Source: Pseudomonas fluorescens
GTDB taxonomy: Bacteria > Pseudomonadota > Gammaproteobacteria > Pseudomonadales > Pseudomonadaceae
Reading direction: 5' to 3'
Assembly: GCF_019212185.1 (NCBI RefSeq)
Contig: NZ_CP078138.1
Location: 726,501-790,500 of the forward strand
Length of the DNA: 64,000 nt
A program made the position numbers and the translations under genes. A model generated the notes under the pieces. The model had not been told where the DNA came from. It searched no databases and saw nothing but the letters and a program-made list of their open reading frames with translations. The first letter of the stretch is position 1, and each line of letters begins with the position of its first letter. Shown here in pieces: positions 20,475 through 28,289 of this stretch.

Positions 20475-20503
20475 ACTATACGGAGCACTGTTTGATCTGT
20501 AAA
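20475..20503 (-). promoter_or_regulatory. Sigma-70 promoter of the distal tRNA-Leu
   Basis: On the minus strand TTTACA (20498-20503) is followed after 17 bases by TATAGT (20475-20480), 33 bases upstream of the tRNA. The sequence just downstream of the -10 box (GTTCGCC) is not a clear GCGC-type discriminator. Confidence 0.8.
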
Positions 20504-20541
20504 CCCCTGATTTGATAAATATTTATCAGAGGCTGAAAATG

Positions 20542-20567
20542 CAAAAACCCGCTTTCGCGGGTTTTTG
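20542..20567 (-). terminator. Terminator after the proximal tRNA-Leu gene
   Basis: The stem CAAAAACCCGC/GCGGGTTTTTG with a TTTC-type loop lies between the two tRNA genes, so each gene appears to be its own transcription unit. Confidence 0.82.
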
Positions 20568-20608
20568 TGTGAGCCTTGAAATTGAACTAATCTCAAGCTC
20601 GAAATTGG

Positions 20609-20693
20609 TGCCCAGAAGAAGACTCGAACTTCCACGACCGTAAGGTCACCAGCACCTGAAGCTGGCGTGTCTACCAATTTCACCATCTGGGCA
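20609..20693 (-). tRNA. tRNA-Leu (anticodon CAG), proximal copy
   Basis: This copy has the same 85-base mature sequence, long variable arm and encoded CCA (to 20606) as the copy 252 bases downstream. The flanks are also similar, including the promoter and the GCAACGTTG stretch next to the acceptor end, which shows a tandem duplication of a complete tRNA transcription unit. Confidence 0.97.
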
Positions 20694-20727
20694 GCATCGG
20701 CAACGTTGTCCGTCGTCGATGGCGCGC

Positions 20728-20756
20728 ACTATACGGAGCGACAAACTAACTGTAAA
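20728..20756 (-). promoter_or_regulatory. Sigma-70 promoter of the proximal tRNA-Leu
   Basis: TTTACA (20751-20756, minus strand), a 17-base spacer and TATAGT (20728-20733) followed by the GC-rich GCGCGCC discriminator typical of stringently controlled stable-RNA promoters. Confidence 0.82.
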
Positions 20757-20918
20757 CCCCTGTCATCAAAAAAACAGGTAAATTTTGCTAAATGGTGCCA
20801 GGCGGTGCATGCGTCTGAGGTGGGAAGGGGCTTTTAACGGCTTCTATAGCCCGAAATTTCCCGTTTCAATACGCGTATGCCAAACTAACCCGCATATAGA
20901 CAAGGTGAAAACTCTCTA

Positions 20919-23540
20919 ATGGCCGATTGGCAGTCCCTCGATCCCGAGGCCGCTCGTGAAGCGGAAAAATATGAAAACCCTATCCCTAGCCGCGAACTGA
21001 TCCTTCAGCACCTGGCTGATCGTGGTTCGCCTGCTGCTCGCGAGCAGCTAGTCGAAGAGTTTGGTCTGACCACCGAAGACCAGATCGAAGCCCTGCGCCG
21101 CCGATTGCGCGCCATGGAGCGCGACGCTCAACTGATCTACACCCGCCGTGGTACCTACGCACCCGTGGACAAGCTCGACCTGATCCTGGGCCGCATCAGC
21201 GGTCACCGTGACGGTTTCGGCTTCCTGGTCCCGGATGACGGCAGTGACGACCTGTTCATGAGCCCGGCGCAAATGCGCCTGGTGTTCGATGGTGACCGTG
21301 CCCTGGCGCGGGTTTCCGGCCTGGACCGTCGCGGTCGCCGTGAAGGTGTGATTGTCGAAGTGGTATCGCGTGCCCACGAAACCATCGTCGGTCGTTATTT
21401 CGAAGAAGGTGGCATTGGTTTCGTCGTTGCCGACAACCCGAAGATCCAGCAGGAAGTGTTGGTGACCCCGGGTCGAAATGCCAGCGCCCAGATCGGCCAG
21501 TTCGTCGAGGTGAAGATCACTCACTGGCCAACACCGCGCTTCCAGCCGCAAGGCGATGTGGTCGAGGTCGTGGGTAACTACATGGCGCCGGGCATGGAAA
21601 TCGACGTTGCCCTGCGCACCTACGATATTCCCCACGTCTGGCCTGAGGCAGTGCTTAAGGAAGCGGCCAAGCTCAAGCCGGAAGTTGAAGAGAAGGACAA
21701 AGAGAAGCGCATCGACCTGCGCCATCTGCCGTTCGTCACCATCGACGGCGAAGATGCCCGCGACTTCGATGACGCGGTGTACTGCGAGTCCAAGCCAGGC
21801 AAGCTGCGCCTGTTCTCCGGCGGCTGGAAGTTGTACGTGGCGATTGCCGACGTTTCCAGTTACGTGAAGATCGGTTCAGCGCTGGATGCGGAATCCCAGG
21901 TGCGCGGCAACTCGGTGTACTTCCCCGAGCGTGTGATACCGATGCTGCCTGAGCAGTTGTCCAACGGCCTGTGCTCGCTGAACCCACATGTCGATCGCCT
22001 GGCCATGGTCTGCGAGATGACCATCTCCAAATCCGGCGAAATGACCGACTACTGCTTCTATGAAGCGGTTATCCACTCTCACGCACGCCTGACCTACAAC
22101 AAGGTCAGCGCCATGCTCGAGCAGCCGAAAACCACCCAGGCTCGCCAATTGCGTGGCGAGTACACCGACGTAGTGCCGCACCTCAAGCAGCTTTACTCGC
22201 TGTACAAGGTGTTGCTGGGCGCCCGTCACGTACGCGGTGCGATCGATTTCGAAACCCAGGAAACCCGGATCATCTTCGGCTCCGAGCGCAAAATTGCCGA
22301 AATTCGGCCGACCGTGCGTAACGATGCCCACAAGCTGATCGAGGAGTGCATGCTGGCGGCCAACGTGGCCACTGCCGAATTCCTGAAAAAGCACGAAATC
22401 CCTGCGCTGTATCGGGTCCATGATGGTCCGCCGCCGGAGCGTCTGGAAAAACTGCGCGCCTTCCTTGGCGAGCTCGGCCTGTCCCTGCACAAAGGCAAGG
22501 ACGGCCCATCGCCGAAGGACTACCAGGCTCTGCTGGCCAGCATCAAGGATCGTCCGGACTTCCATCTGATCCAGACCGTGATGCTGCGCTCCCTGAGCCA
22601 GGCGGTGTATAGCGCTGATAACCAGGGCCACTTTGGCCTGAACTACGAAGCCTATACCCACTTCACCTCACCGATTCGCCGTTACCCGGACCTGCTCACG
22701 CATCGGGCGATTCGCAGTGTCATACACTCGAAAATGGACACCCCGCACGTCAAACGTGCTGGCGCGATGACCATTCCGAAAGCGCGCATCTATCCGTACG
22801 ACGAGGCGACGCTGGAGCAACTCGGCGAGCAGTGCTCGATGAGTGAACGCCGTGCCGACGAAGCCACTCGTGACGTGGTGAACTGGCTCAAGTGCGAGTT
22901 CATGAAGGATCGCGTGGGTGAGTCGTTCCCTGGTGTGATCACCGCGGTGACCGGTTTTGGCCTGTTCGTTGAACTGACCGATATCTACGTCGAAGGTCTG
23001 GTTCACGTCACCGCCTTGCCGGGCGACTACTACCACTTCGATCCTGTGCATCACCGTCTGGCGGGTGAGCGTACCGGTCGCAGCTTCCGTCTTGGCGATA
23101 CCGTTGAAGTGCGGGTCATGCGTGTCGACCTCGACGAGCGCAAGATCGACTTCGAGATGGCAGAAAAAACCATTAGCGCACCGATCGGTCGCAAAAAACG
23201 TGGCGCCGAGACCACTGCGCCGGCAGCCAAAACGGCAGCAGAACCTGCGCCAGAGCGAGGCGGTCGTCGCGGCCCAGCCAAGGAAAAGGCCTCGGATGCC
23301 TACCGTCCAAGCGATGCTGCGGCGAAAAACGCCGAAGTGCGCAAAAGCCGGGAAATGAAGCAGGCCTTGCTCGCCGAAGCAAAAAGCAGTGGCAAAGCAG
23401 CGGCCGGTGGTAAGTCCGGGCGTTCGACCACTGAAAAGTCTGGCGCCAGCAAGCCGACCAAACACCGCAAGGGTCCGCCAAAGGCGGGCTCCGCTCCAGC
23501 CAAGAGCGGCGGGGCACGTAAACCTAAGGCCAAGTCATGA
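20919..23540 (+). CDS. rnr: Ribonuclease R
   Basis: RNase R is a processive 3'-to-5' exoribonuclease able to degrade structured RNA, involved in rRNA quality control and cold or stationary-phase survival. The 873-residue protein has an N-terminal helix-turn-helix (about 20-75), two cold-shock domains, the RNB catalytic domain with the acidic cluster DGEDARDFDDAVY (about 276-288), an S1 domain (about 660-745), and a long tail of K, R, A and S residues that helps unwind duplexes. The tail is longer than in E. coli. The start at 20919 gives the family-like MADWQSLDPEAAREAEKYEN. The stop overlaps the rlmB start codon. Confidence 0.96.
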   Translation: MADWQSLDPEAAREAEKYENPIPSRELILQHLADRGSPAAREQLVEEFGLTTEDQIEALRRRLRAMERDAQLIYTRRGTYAPVDKLDLILGRISGHRDGFGFLVPDDGSDDLFMSPAQMRLVFDGDRALARVSGLDRRGRREGVIVEVVSRAHETIVGRYFEEGGIGFVVADNPKIQQEVLVTPGRNASAQIGQFVEVKITHWPTPRFQPQGDVVEVVGNYMAPGMEIDVALRTYDIPHVWPEAVLKEAAKLKPEVEEKDKEKRIDLRHLPFVTIDGEDARDFDDAVYCESKPGKLRLFSGGWKLYVAIADVSSYVKIGSALDAESQVRGNSVYFPERVIPMLPEQLSNGLCSLNPHVDRLAMVCEMTISKSGEMTDYCFYEAVIHSHARLTYNKVSAMLEQPKTTQARQLRGEYTDVVPHLKQLYSLYKVLLGARHVRGAIDFETQETRIIFGSERKIAEIRPTVRNDAHKLIEECMLAANVATAEFLKKHEIPALYRVHDGPPPERLEKLRAFLGELGLSLHKGKDGPSPKDYQALLASIKDRPDFHLIQTVMLRSLSQAVYSADNQGHFGLNYEAYTHFTSPIRRYPDLLTHRAIRSVIHSKMDTPHVKRAGAMTIPKARIYPYDEATLEQLGEQCSMSERRADEATRDVVNWLKCEFMKDRVGESFPGVITAVTGFGLFVELTDIYVEGLVHVTALPGDYYHFDPVHHRLAGERTGRSFRLGDTVEVRVMRVDLDERKIDFEMAEKTISAPIGRKKRGAETTAPAAKTAAEPAPERGGRRGPAKEKASDAYRPSDAAAKNAEVRKSREMKQALLAEAKSSGKAAAGGKSGRSTTEKSGASKPTKHRKGPPKAGSAPAKSGGARKPKAKS

Positions 23541-24304
23541 GTCAGTTGGAAAAAATCTACGGCGTGCATGCCGTGGAAGCATTGCTGCGTCATCACCCGA
23601 AACGTGTGAAGCAGATCTGGTTGGCCGAAGGCCGTAGCGATCCGCGGGTGCAGACCCTGGTCGAGCTGGCCGGCGAAAACCGCGTCGCGGTGGGCCAGGC
23701 CGAGCGCCGTGAAATGGACGCCTGGGTCGAAGGCGTGCACCAGGGCGTGGTGGCTGAAGTCAGCCCGAGCCAGGTCTGGGGCGAGGCAATGCTTGATGAA
23801 TTGCTGGATCGCACCGAAGGCGCGCCGCTGTTGCTGGTGCTCGACGGTGTGACGGATCCGCACAACCTCGGCGCCTGCCTGCGTTCGGCCGATGCGGCCG
23901 GTGCGCTAGCGGTCATCGTGCCGAAGGACAAGTCGGCTACCTTGACTCCGGTTGTACGAAAAGTCGCTTGTGGCGCAGCGGAAGTCATTCCGTTGGTGGC
24001 TGTGACCAACCTCGCGCGCTCCCTGGAGAAACTGCAGCAGCGCGGCCTGTGGGTTGTCGGCACAGCAGGCGAGGCCGAGGTCAGTATTTATGACCAGGAC
24101 CTGACCGGCCCGACCATCCTGATCATGGGCGCTGAAGGCAAAGGCATGCGCCGTCTGACGCGCGAGCATTGCGACTATCTGGTCAACCTGCCGATGGCGG
24201 GTAGCGTCAGCAGTCTGAACGTATCCGTGGCAACGGGTGTGTGCCTGTTCGAGGCTCAGCGTCAGCGCGGTGCAAAAGCCAAGGCTGCAGCCAAAAAGTC
24301 CTGA
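23537..24304 (+). CDS. rlmB: 23S rRNA (guanosine-2251-2'-O)-methyltransferase
   Basis: RlmB methylates the ribose of G2251 in the peptidyl-transferase P-loop of 23S rRNA. The 255-residue protein has the N-terminal substrate-binding domain and the SPOUT (SpoU) knot with motifs DPHNLGACLRSADAAG, LIMGAEGKGMRRLT and MAGSVSSLNVSVATGVCLFE, which form the SAM site and the dimer interface. It overlaps rnr by four bases (ATGA), the conserved rnr-rlmB pairing, so both are translated from one message. The basic tail after residue 245 is short. Confidence 0.96.
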   Translation: MSQLEKIYGVHAVEALLRHHPKRVKQIWLAEGRSDPRVQTLVELAGENRVAVGQAERREMDAWVEGVHQGVVAEVSPSQVWGEAMLDELLDRTEGAPLLLVLDGVTDPHNLGACLRSADAAGALAVIVPKDKSATLTPVVRKVACGAAEVIPLVAVTNLARSLEKLQQRGLWVVGTAGEAEVSIYDQDLTGPTILIMGAEGKGMRRLTREHCDYLVNLPMAGSVSSLNVSVATGVCLFEAQRQRGAKAKAAAKKS

Positions 24305-24320
24305 TTTGGTCGCGCGCCCC

Positions 24321-24352
24321 CTGTAGGAGCAGCCCGGGCGGCGCTCCTGCAA
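24321..24352. repeat. REP-like palindrome after rlmB
   Basis: TGTAGGAGC and GCTCCTGCA flank a GC-rich centre. It lies 16 bases past the rlmB stop and may also help end transcription, although no T-run follows. Confidence 0.6.
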
Positions 24353-24395
24353 GGGAATTGCATATTGCAGGCTGCTCAAATATTCACCAATTACC

Positions 24396-24424
24396 TTGCA
24401 CCTCTCCCGCCCCTTCTCTACAAT
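24396..24424 (+). promoter_or_regulatory. Sigma-70 promoter of the rpsF operon
   Basis: TTGCAC (24396-24401) and TACAAT (24419-24424) are separated by exactly 17 bases and followed by a GCGCCCC discriminator typical of growth-rate-regulated ribosomal promoters. The leader to the rpsF start would be about 110 bases. Confidence 0.8.
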
Positions 24425-24500
24425 TGCGCCCCTTGCTGTGACGGCAGGCACGCATGTGTCCATCGCCGGCAAGTCCATAAGTGTCATTCACTCCTTGTCT

Positions 24501-24537
24501 GACCGCTTTTGAGCGGCAGGCTACAACCCGTAAGGAG
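24501..24537 (+). promoter_or_regulatory. Candidate S6:S18-binding leader of rpsF
   Basis: Just before the rpsF start, a CCGC/GCGG hairpin (24503-24516) is followed by AACCCG and the AAGGAG ribosome-binding site. Many bacterial rpsF mRNAs carry a leader bound by the S6:S18 complex. I could not confirm the full consensus fold by eye. Confidence 0.3.
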
Positions 24538-24542
24538 CATTC

Positions 24543-24965
24543 ATGCGTCATTACGAAATCATCTTTTTGGTCCACCCGGATCAAAGCGAGCAAGTCGGCG
24601 GCATGGTTGAGCGTTACACCAAGCTGATCGAAGAAGACGGCGGCAAAATCCACCGTCTGGAAGATTGGGGCCGTCGCCAACTGGCCTACGCAATCAACAA
24701 TGTTCACAAGGCTCACTACGTGATGCTGAACGTTGAGTGCACTGGCAAGGCCCTGGCCGAGCTGGAAGACAACTTCCGCTACAACGATGCAGTGATCCGT
24801 AACCTGGTCATCCGTCGCGAAGAAGCCGTTACCGGCCAATCCGAGATGCTCAAGGCTGAAGAAAACCGCAGTGAGCGCCGTGAGCGTCGCGACCGTCCTG
24901 AGCACGAAGGCGCTGAAAGCGCTGATAGTGATGACAGCGACAACAGCGATAACGCTGACGAGTAA
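24543..24965 (+). CDS. rpsF: 30S ribosomal protein S6
   Basis: S6 binds S18 and the central domain of 16S rRNA. The 140-residue protein has the normal S6 fold ([18 protein letters not shown] at the start, [15 protein letters not shown], and [16 protein letters not shown]) and then an extended, highly acidic C-terminal tail of about 35 residues rich in D, S and E, ending NADE. In Pseudomonas the S6 C-terminus is the substrate of the glutamate ligase RimK. Start codon and AAGGAG site are unambiguous. It heads the operon rpsF-rpsR-membrane protein-rplI. Confidence 0.98.
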   Translation: MRHYEIIFLVHPDQSEQVGGMVERYTKLIEEDGGKIHRLEDWGRRQLAYAINNVHKAHYVMLNVECTGKALAELEDNFRYNDAVIRNLVIRREEAVTGQSEMLKAEENRSERRERRDRPEHEGAESADSDDSDNSDNADE

Positions 24966-24993
24966 TCCACGGACCTTTTAAGGAGCCTATCAA

Positions 24994-25224
24994 ATGGCAC
25001 GTTTCTTCCGTCGTCGTAAATTCTGCCGCTTCACCGCTGAAGACGTGAAAGAGATCGATTACAAAGATCTCAACACTCTGAAAGCCTACGTATCCGAGAC
25101 CGGCAAAATCGTTCCAAGCCGCATCACCGGTACCAAAGCTCGTTATCAGCGTCAGCTGGCCACCGCTATCAAGCGCGCCCGCTTCCTGGCCCTGCTGGCC
25201 TACACCGACAGCCACGGCCGCTGA
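24994..25224 (+). CDS. rpsR: 30S ribosomal protein S18
   Basis: S18 is the 76-residue small-subunit protein that dimerises with S6. The sequence is basic, begins [13 protein letters not shown] and contains the conserved [20 protein letters not shown] rRNA-binding segment and the [10 protein letters not shown] terminus. It lies 28 bases after rpsF with AAGGAG ahead of the start codon. The single cysteine near position 11 is in the usual place for the S18 N-terminus. Confidence 0.98.
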
Positions 25225-25260
25225 GACCGGGCAGTCGATACGTAGCAAAGGATTGAATGC

Positions 25261-26154
25261 ATGCGTGCCATAGCTGAGTTCATCATGCGCGGCCGTATGC
25301 AGGCCACTCTGGTAGTGGCTGGATGTGCAGCATTGCCGTTGTTGTATTGGTTGGGTGCTGCCGCCGGGAGCCTGGTGCTCCTGCGGCGCGGATTGAAGGA
25401 CGCCGCTGGCGTTCTTGCTCTGGGAATGCTGCCAGCATTGATTTGGTGGCTGTATTCCGATGATCCACGGGCGCTCATGGTGCTGCTGGGATCGTCGGGC
25501 CTTGCGTTGGTTTTGCGCGCAAGCGAGTCCTGGAACCGCACGCTGCTGGTCAGCGTAGCGATGGGAGTGGTGTTTTCAGTGGTGCTGGGTGCGGTTTACC
25601 GCCCTCACATCGAGATGCTGGCGCAGGAACTGGTAAAGATTCTGCCGCTGGCCCTTGGTGACCTCTACCAACAATTGTCGGAAGAGGAGCGAGCGCGTCT
25701 CGCCGCCCTGATTGCTCCGGTCCTGACCGGCCTGATAGCGGCCTTGCTGCAAATCGTCAGTGTGCTGAGCCTGATTGTCGGGCGCTACTGGCAGGCGTTG
25801 TTGTACAACCCCGGTGGTTTTGGTCGCGAGTTTCGCGCCATTCGAATCCCGCTGGGGCCAGCGATGTTGCTGCTGGCGTGCATGCTTCTGGGGCCGAACT
25901 TCGGTACCCAGATGGCCATGCTGACGCCGTTGTGCAGCGTACCGCTGGTGTTCGCCGGGCTGGCCCTGATTCATGGGCTGGTGGCTGAAAAGCGACTGGC
26001 CAAGTTTTGGCTGGTGGGGTTGTACGTAACGCTGTTGCTGTTTATGCAGCTGATCTATCCGTTGCTGGTGGTCCTGGCCATTGTCGACAGCCTGATTGAT
26101 TTTCGCGGTCGTTTGACGCCGAAAGACGTCGATAGCGCGAACGGTGAAGGTTAA
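25261..26154 (+). CDS. Predicted multipass membrane protein of the rpsR-rplI intergenic position
   Basis: This 297-residue protein has about eight hydrophobic segments, including one starting VVAGCAALPLLYWLGAAAGS (about residues 19-38) and a C-terminal cluster (LYVTLLLFMQLIYPLLVVLA, about 258-277). A polar loop around residues 125-145 (LYQQLSEEERARLAALIAPV) lies in the middle. It resembles the DUF2232-type membrane proteins that sit between rpsR and rplI in many pseudomonads (PA4933 in P. aeruginosa, by memory). The function is unknown. It is 36 bases after rpsR and 19 bases before rplI, so it shares the ribosomal-protein transcript, which suggests growth-linked expression. The AAAGGA site supports the ATG at 25261. 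Confidence 0.8.
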   Translation: MRAIAEFIMRGRMQATLVVAGCAALPLLYWLGAAAGSLVLLRRGLKDAAGVLALGMLPALIWWLYSDDPRALMVLLGSSGLALVLRASESWNRTLLVSVAMGVVFSVVLGAVYRPHIEMLAQELVKILPLALGDLYQQLSEEERARLAALIAPVLTGLIAALLQIVSVLSLIVGRYWQALLYNPGGFGREFRAIRIPLGPAMLLLACMLLGPNFGTQMAMLTPLCSVPLVFAGLALIHGLVAEKRLAKFWLVGLYVTLLLFMQLIYPLLVVLAIVDSLIDFRGRLTPKDVDSANGEG

Positions 26155-26173
26155 AAGTTAAGAGGATTTCCAC

Positions 26174-26620
26174 ATGCAACTGATCCTTCTGGAAAAAGTC
26201 GCCAACCTGGGCAACCTGGGCGACAAAGTGAACGTTAAGGCTGGTTACGGCCGTAACTACCTGCTGCCTTACGGCAAAGCTACCGCTGCGACCGCTGCCA
26301 ACCTGGCTGCGTTCGAAGAGCGTCGCGCTGAGCTGGAGAAAGCTGCAGCAGACAAGAAAGCATCGGCTGAAAGCCGCGCTGCCCAACTGGCCGAGCTGGA
26401 AGTGACTATCACTGCCACCGCTGGTGACGAAGGCAAGCTGTTCGGTTCGATCGGTACTCACGACATCGCTGACGCGCTGACCGCCTCTGGCGTTGAAGTT
26501 GCGAAAAGCGAAGTTCGTCTGCCGAACGGCACCATCCGCAACGTAGGTGAATTCGACGTAGCTGTGCACCTGCACGCTGAAGTTGAAGCCACCGTACGCG
26601 TTGTCGTGGTAGCAGCTTAA
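26174..26620 (+). CDS. rplI: 50S ribosomal protein L9
   Basis: L9 binds 23S rRNA near the L1 stalk and limits frameshifting and collisions. The 148-residue protein has the N-terminal rRNA-binding domain ([20 protein letters not shown], with [13 protein letters not shown]), the long connecting helix rich in A, E and K, and the C-terminal domain ending [18 protein letters not shown]. The AAGAGG site before 26174 is well spaced. It is the last gene of the rpsF operon and is followed by a terminator. Confidence 0.98.
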   Translation: MQLILLEKVANLGNLGDKVNVKAGYGRNYLLPYGKATAATAANLAAFEERRAELEKAAADKKASAESRAAQLAELEVTITATAGDEGKLFGSIGTHDIADALTASGVEVAKSEVRLPNGTIRNVGEFDVAVHLHAEVEATVRVVVVAA

Positions 26621-26665
26621 GCAGTACTTGTCGGCTGGCACCCTCGGGTGCTTGTCGGTAACATC

Positions 26666-26698
26666 GGGCACGATCCTGTTTTCAGGTCGTGCCCTTTG
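26666..26698 (+). terminator. Terminator of the rpsF-rplI operon
   Basis: GGGCACGA pairs with TCGTGCCC, with an inner CCTG/CAGG stem and a TTTT loop, followed by a T-rich stretch. It ends about 45 bases before dnaB. Confidence 0.75.
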
Positions 26699-26742
26699 TC
26701 TTTCTGCAGTTCCTGATTTTCTCAATCTGATTCCAAGTGGCC

Positions 26743-28140
26743 ATGAACGATATCTCCGCTCCTGAGCAATACGATCTGCAAACCGCCGCGCTGAAAGTGC
26801 CGCCACATTCCATCGAGGCCGAACAGGCTGTACTCGGTGGTCTGATGCTGGACAACAACGCCTGGGAACGCGTGCTCGATCAGGTATCGGACGGTGATTT
26901 CTATCGTCATGACCACCGCCTGATTTTCCGTGCGATCGCCAAGCTGGCCGATCAGAACATGCCGATCGACGTCGTGACCCTGGCCGAGCAATTGGACAAG
27001 GAAGGGCAGACCTCGCAAGTCGGCGGCCTGGGTTACCTGGGCGAGCTGGCGAAAAACACGCCATCGGTTGCCAACATCAAGGCCTACGCCGCGATCGTTC
27101 GCCAACGTGCGACCTTGCGCCAATTGATCGGTATCAGCAACGAGATCGCCGACAGCGCCTTCAACCCGGAAGGGCGTACGGCCGAAGAAATCCTCGATGA
27201 AGCTGAACGGCAGATCTTCCAGATCGCCGAGGCCCGGCCGAAAACCGGCGGCCCGGTGGGTGTCAACGACCTGTTGACCAAAGCCATCGATCGCATCGAC
27301 ACCCTGTTTAACACCGACAACGCGATTACTGGCCTGTCCACCGGTTACACCGACCTCGACGAGAAGACCAGCGGCTTGCAGCCCGCAGACTTGATCATCG
27401 TCGCCGGTCGTCCATCGATGGGTAAAACCACCTTTGCGATGAACCTGGTGGAAAACGCCGTGTTGCGCAGCGATAAGGCTGTTCTGGTTTACTCGCTGGA
27501 GATGCCAGGCGAATCGCTGATCATGCGTATGCTCTCCTCCTTGGGGCGTATCGACCAGACCAAGGTCCGTTCCGGCCAGCTGGAAGACGACGATTGGCCG
27601 CGCCTGACCTCGGCGGTCAACCTGCTGAATGATCGCAAGTTGTTCATCGACGATACTGCCGGCATCAGCCCCTCGGAAATGCGCGCCCGAACCCGTCGTC
27701 TGGCGCGTGAGCACGGTGAGATCGGTCTGATCATGATCGACTACCTGCAGTTGATGCAGATCCCAGGCTCCGGTGGCGATAACCGGACTAACGAGATTTC
27801 CGAGATATCCCGATCCCTGAAAGCCCTGGCCAAAGAGTTCAACTGCCCGGTGGTGGCGCTGTCGCAGCTCAACCGTTCCCTGGAGCAGCGTCCGAACAAG
27901 CGCCCGATCAACTCCGACTTGCGTGAATCCGGAGCCATTGAGCAGGACGCCGACGTGATCATGTTCGTGTACCGGGACGAGGTGTATCACCCGGAAACCG
28001 AGCACAAAGGCATTGCTGAAATCATCATCGGCAAGCAGCGGAACGGCCCGATCGGCTTTGTTCGGTTGGCGTTCATCGGCAAATACACGCGCTTTGAGAA
28101 CCTGGCGCCGGGTAGCTATAACTTTGATGACGATGAATAA
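26743..28140 (+). CDS. dnaB: Replicative DNA helicase DnaB
   Basis: DnaB is the hexameric 5'-to-3' helicase of the replication fork. The 465-residue protein has the N-terminal domain that binds DnaG primase (PPHSIEAEQAVLGGLMLDN near residue 20), the linker helix, and the RecA-like domain with Walker A GRPSMGKT (222-229), Walker B LIMIDYLQLM, and the arginine-finger region LRESGAIEQDADVIMF. No intein interrupts it. The ATG at 26743 is preferred over the GTG two codons upstream. It starts its own unit after the rplI terminator. Confidence 0.97.
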   Translation: MNDISAPEQYDLQTAALKVPPHSIEAEQAVLGGLMLDNNAWERVLDQVSDGDFYRHDHRLIFRAIAKLADQNMPIDVVTLAEQLDKEGQTSQVGGLGYLGELAKNTPSVANIKAYAAIVRQRATLRQLIGISNEIADSAFNPEGRTAEEILDEAERQIFQIAEARPKTGGPVGVNDLLTKAIDRIDTLFNTDNAITGLSTGYTDLDEKTSGLQPADLIIVAGRPSMGKTTFAMNLVENAVLRSDKAVLVYSLEMPGESLIMRMLSSLGRIDQTKVRSGQLEDDDWPRLTSAVNLLNDRKLFIDDTAGISPSEMRARTRRLAREHGEIGLIMIDYLQLMQIPGSGGDNRTNEISEISRSLKALAKEFNCPVVALSQLNRSLEQRPNKRPINSDLRESGAIEQDADVIMFVYRDEVYHPETEHKGIAEIIIGKQRNGPIGFVRLAFIGKYTRFENLAPGSYNFDDDE

Positions 28141-28206
28141 GTTGTCTAGTGCCTGAAAGGGCCCCCTCGTGGGCAAGTCGGATCGCCGCGATGAGTTCGC
28201 CGTAAT

Positions 28207-28227
28207 TTCCGACCGTCACCGTCGGAA
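28207..28227. terminator. Hairpin between dnaB and the YgiQ gene
   Basis: TTCCGAC and GTCGGAA form a 7-bp stem with a 7-base loop. It may end dnaB transcription or lie in the promoter region of the next gene, since a TATATT box follows at about 28254. The T-run is poor, so this is tentative. Confidence 0.3.
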
Positions 28228-28289
28228 TTGGTCAAAATTTGTGCTATATTCCGCGCCCGCGATTTTTCACCTCAACACCGGTCACCGTC

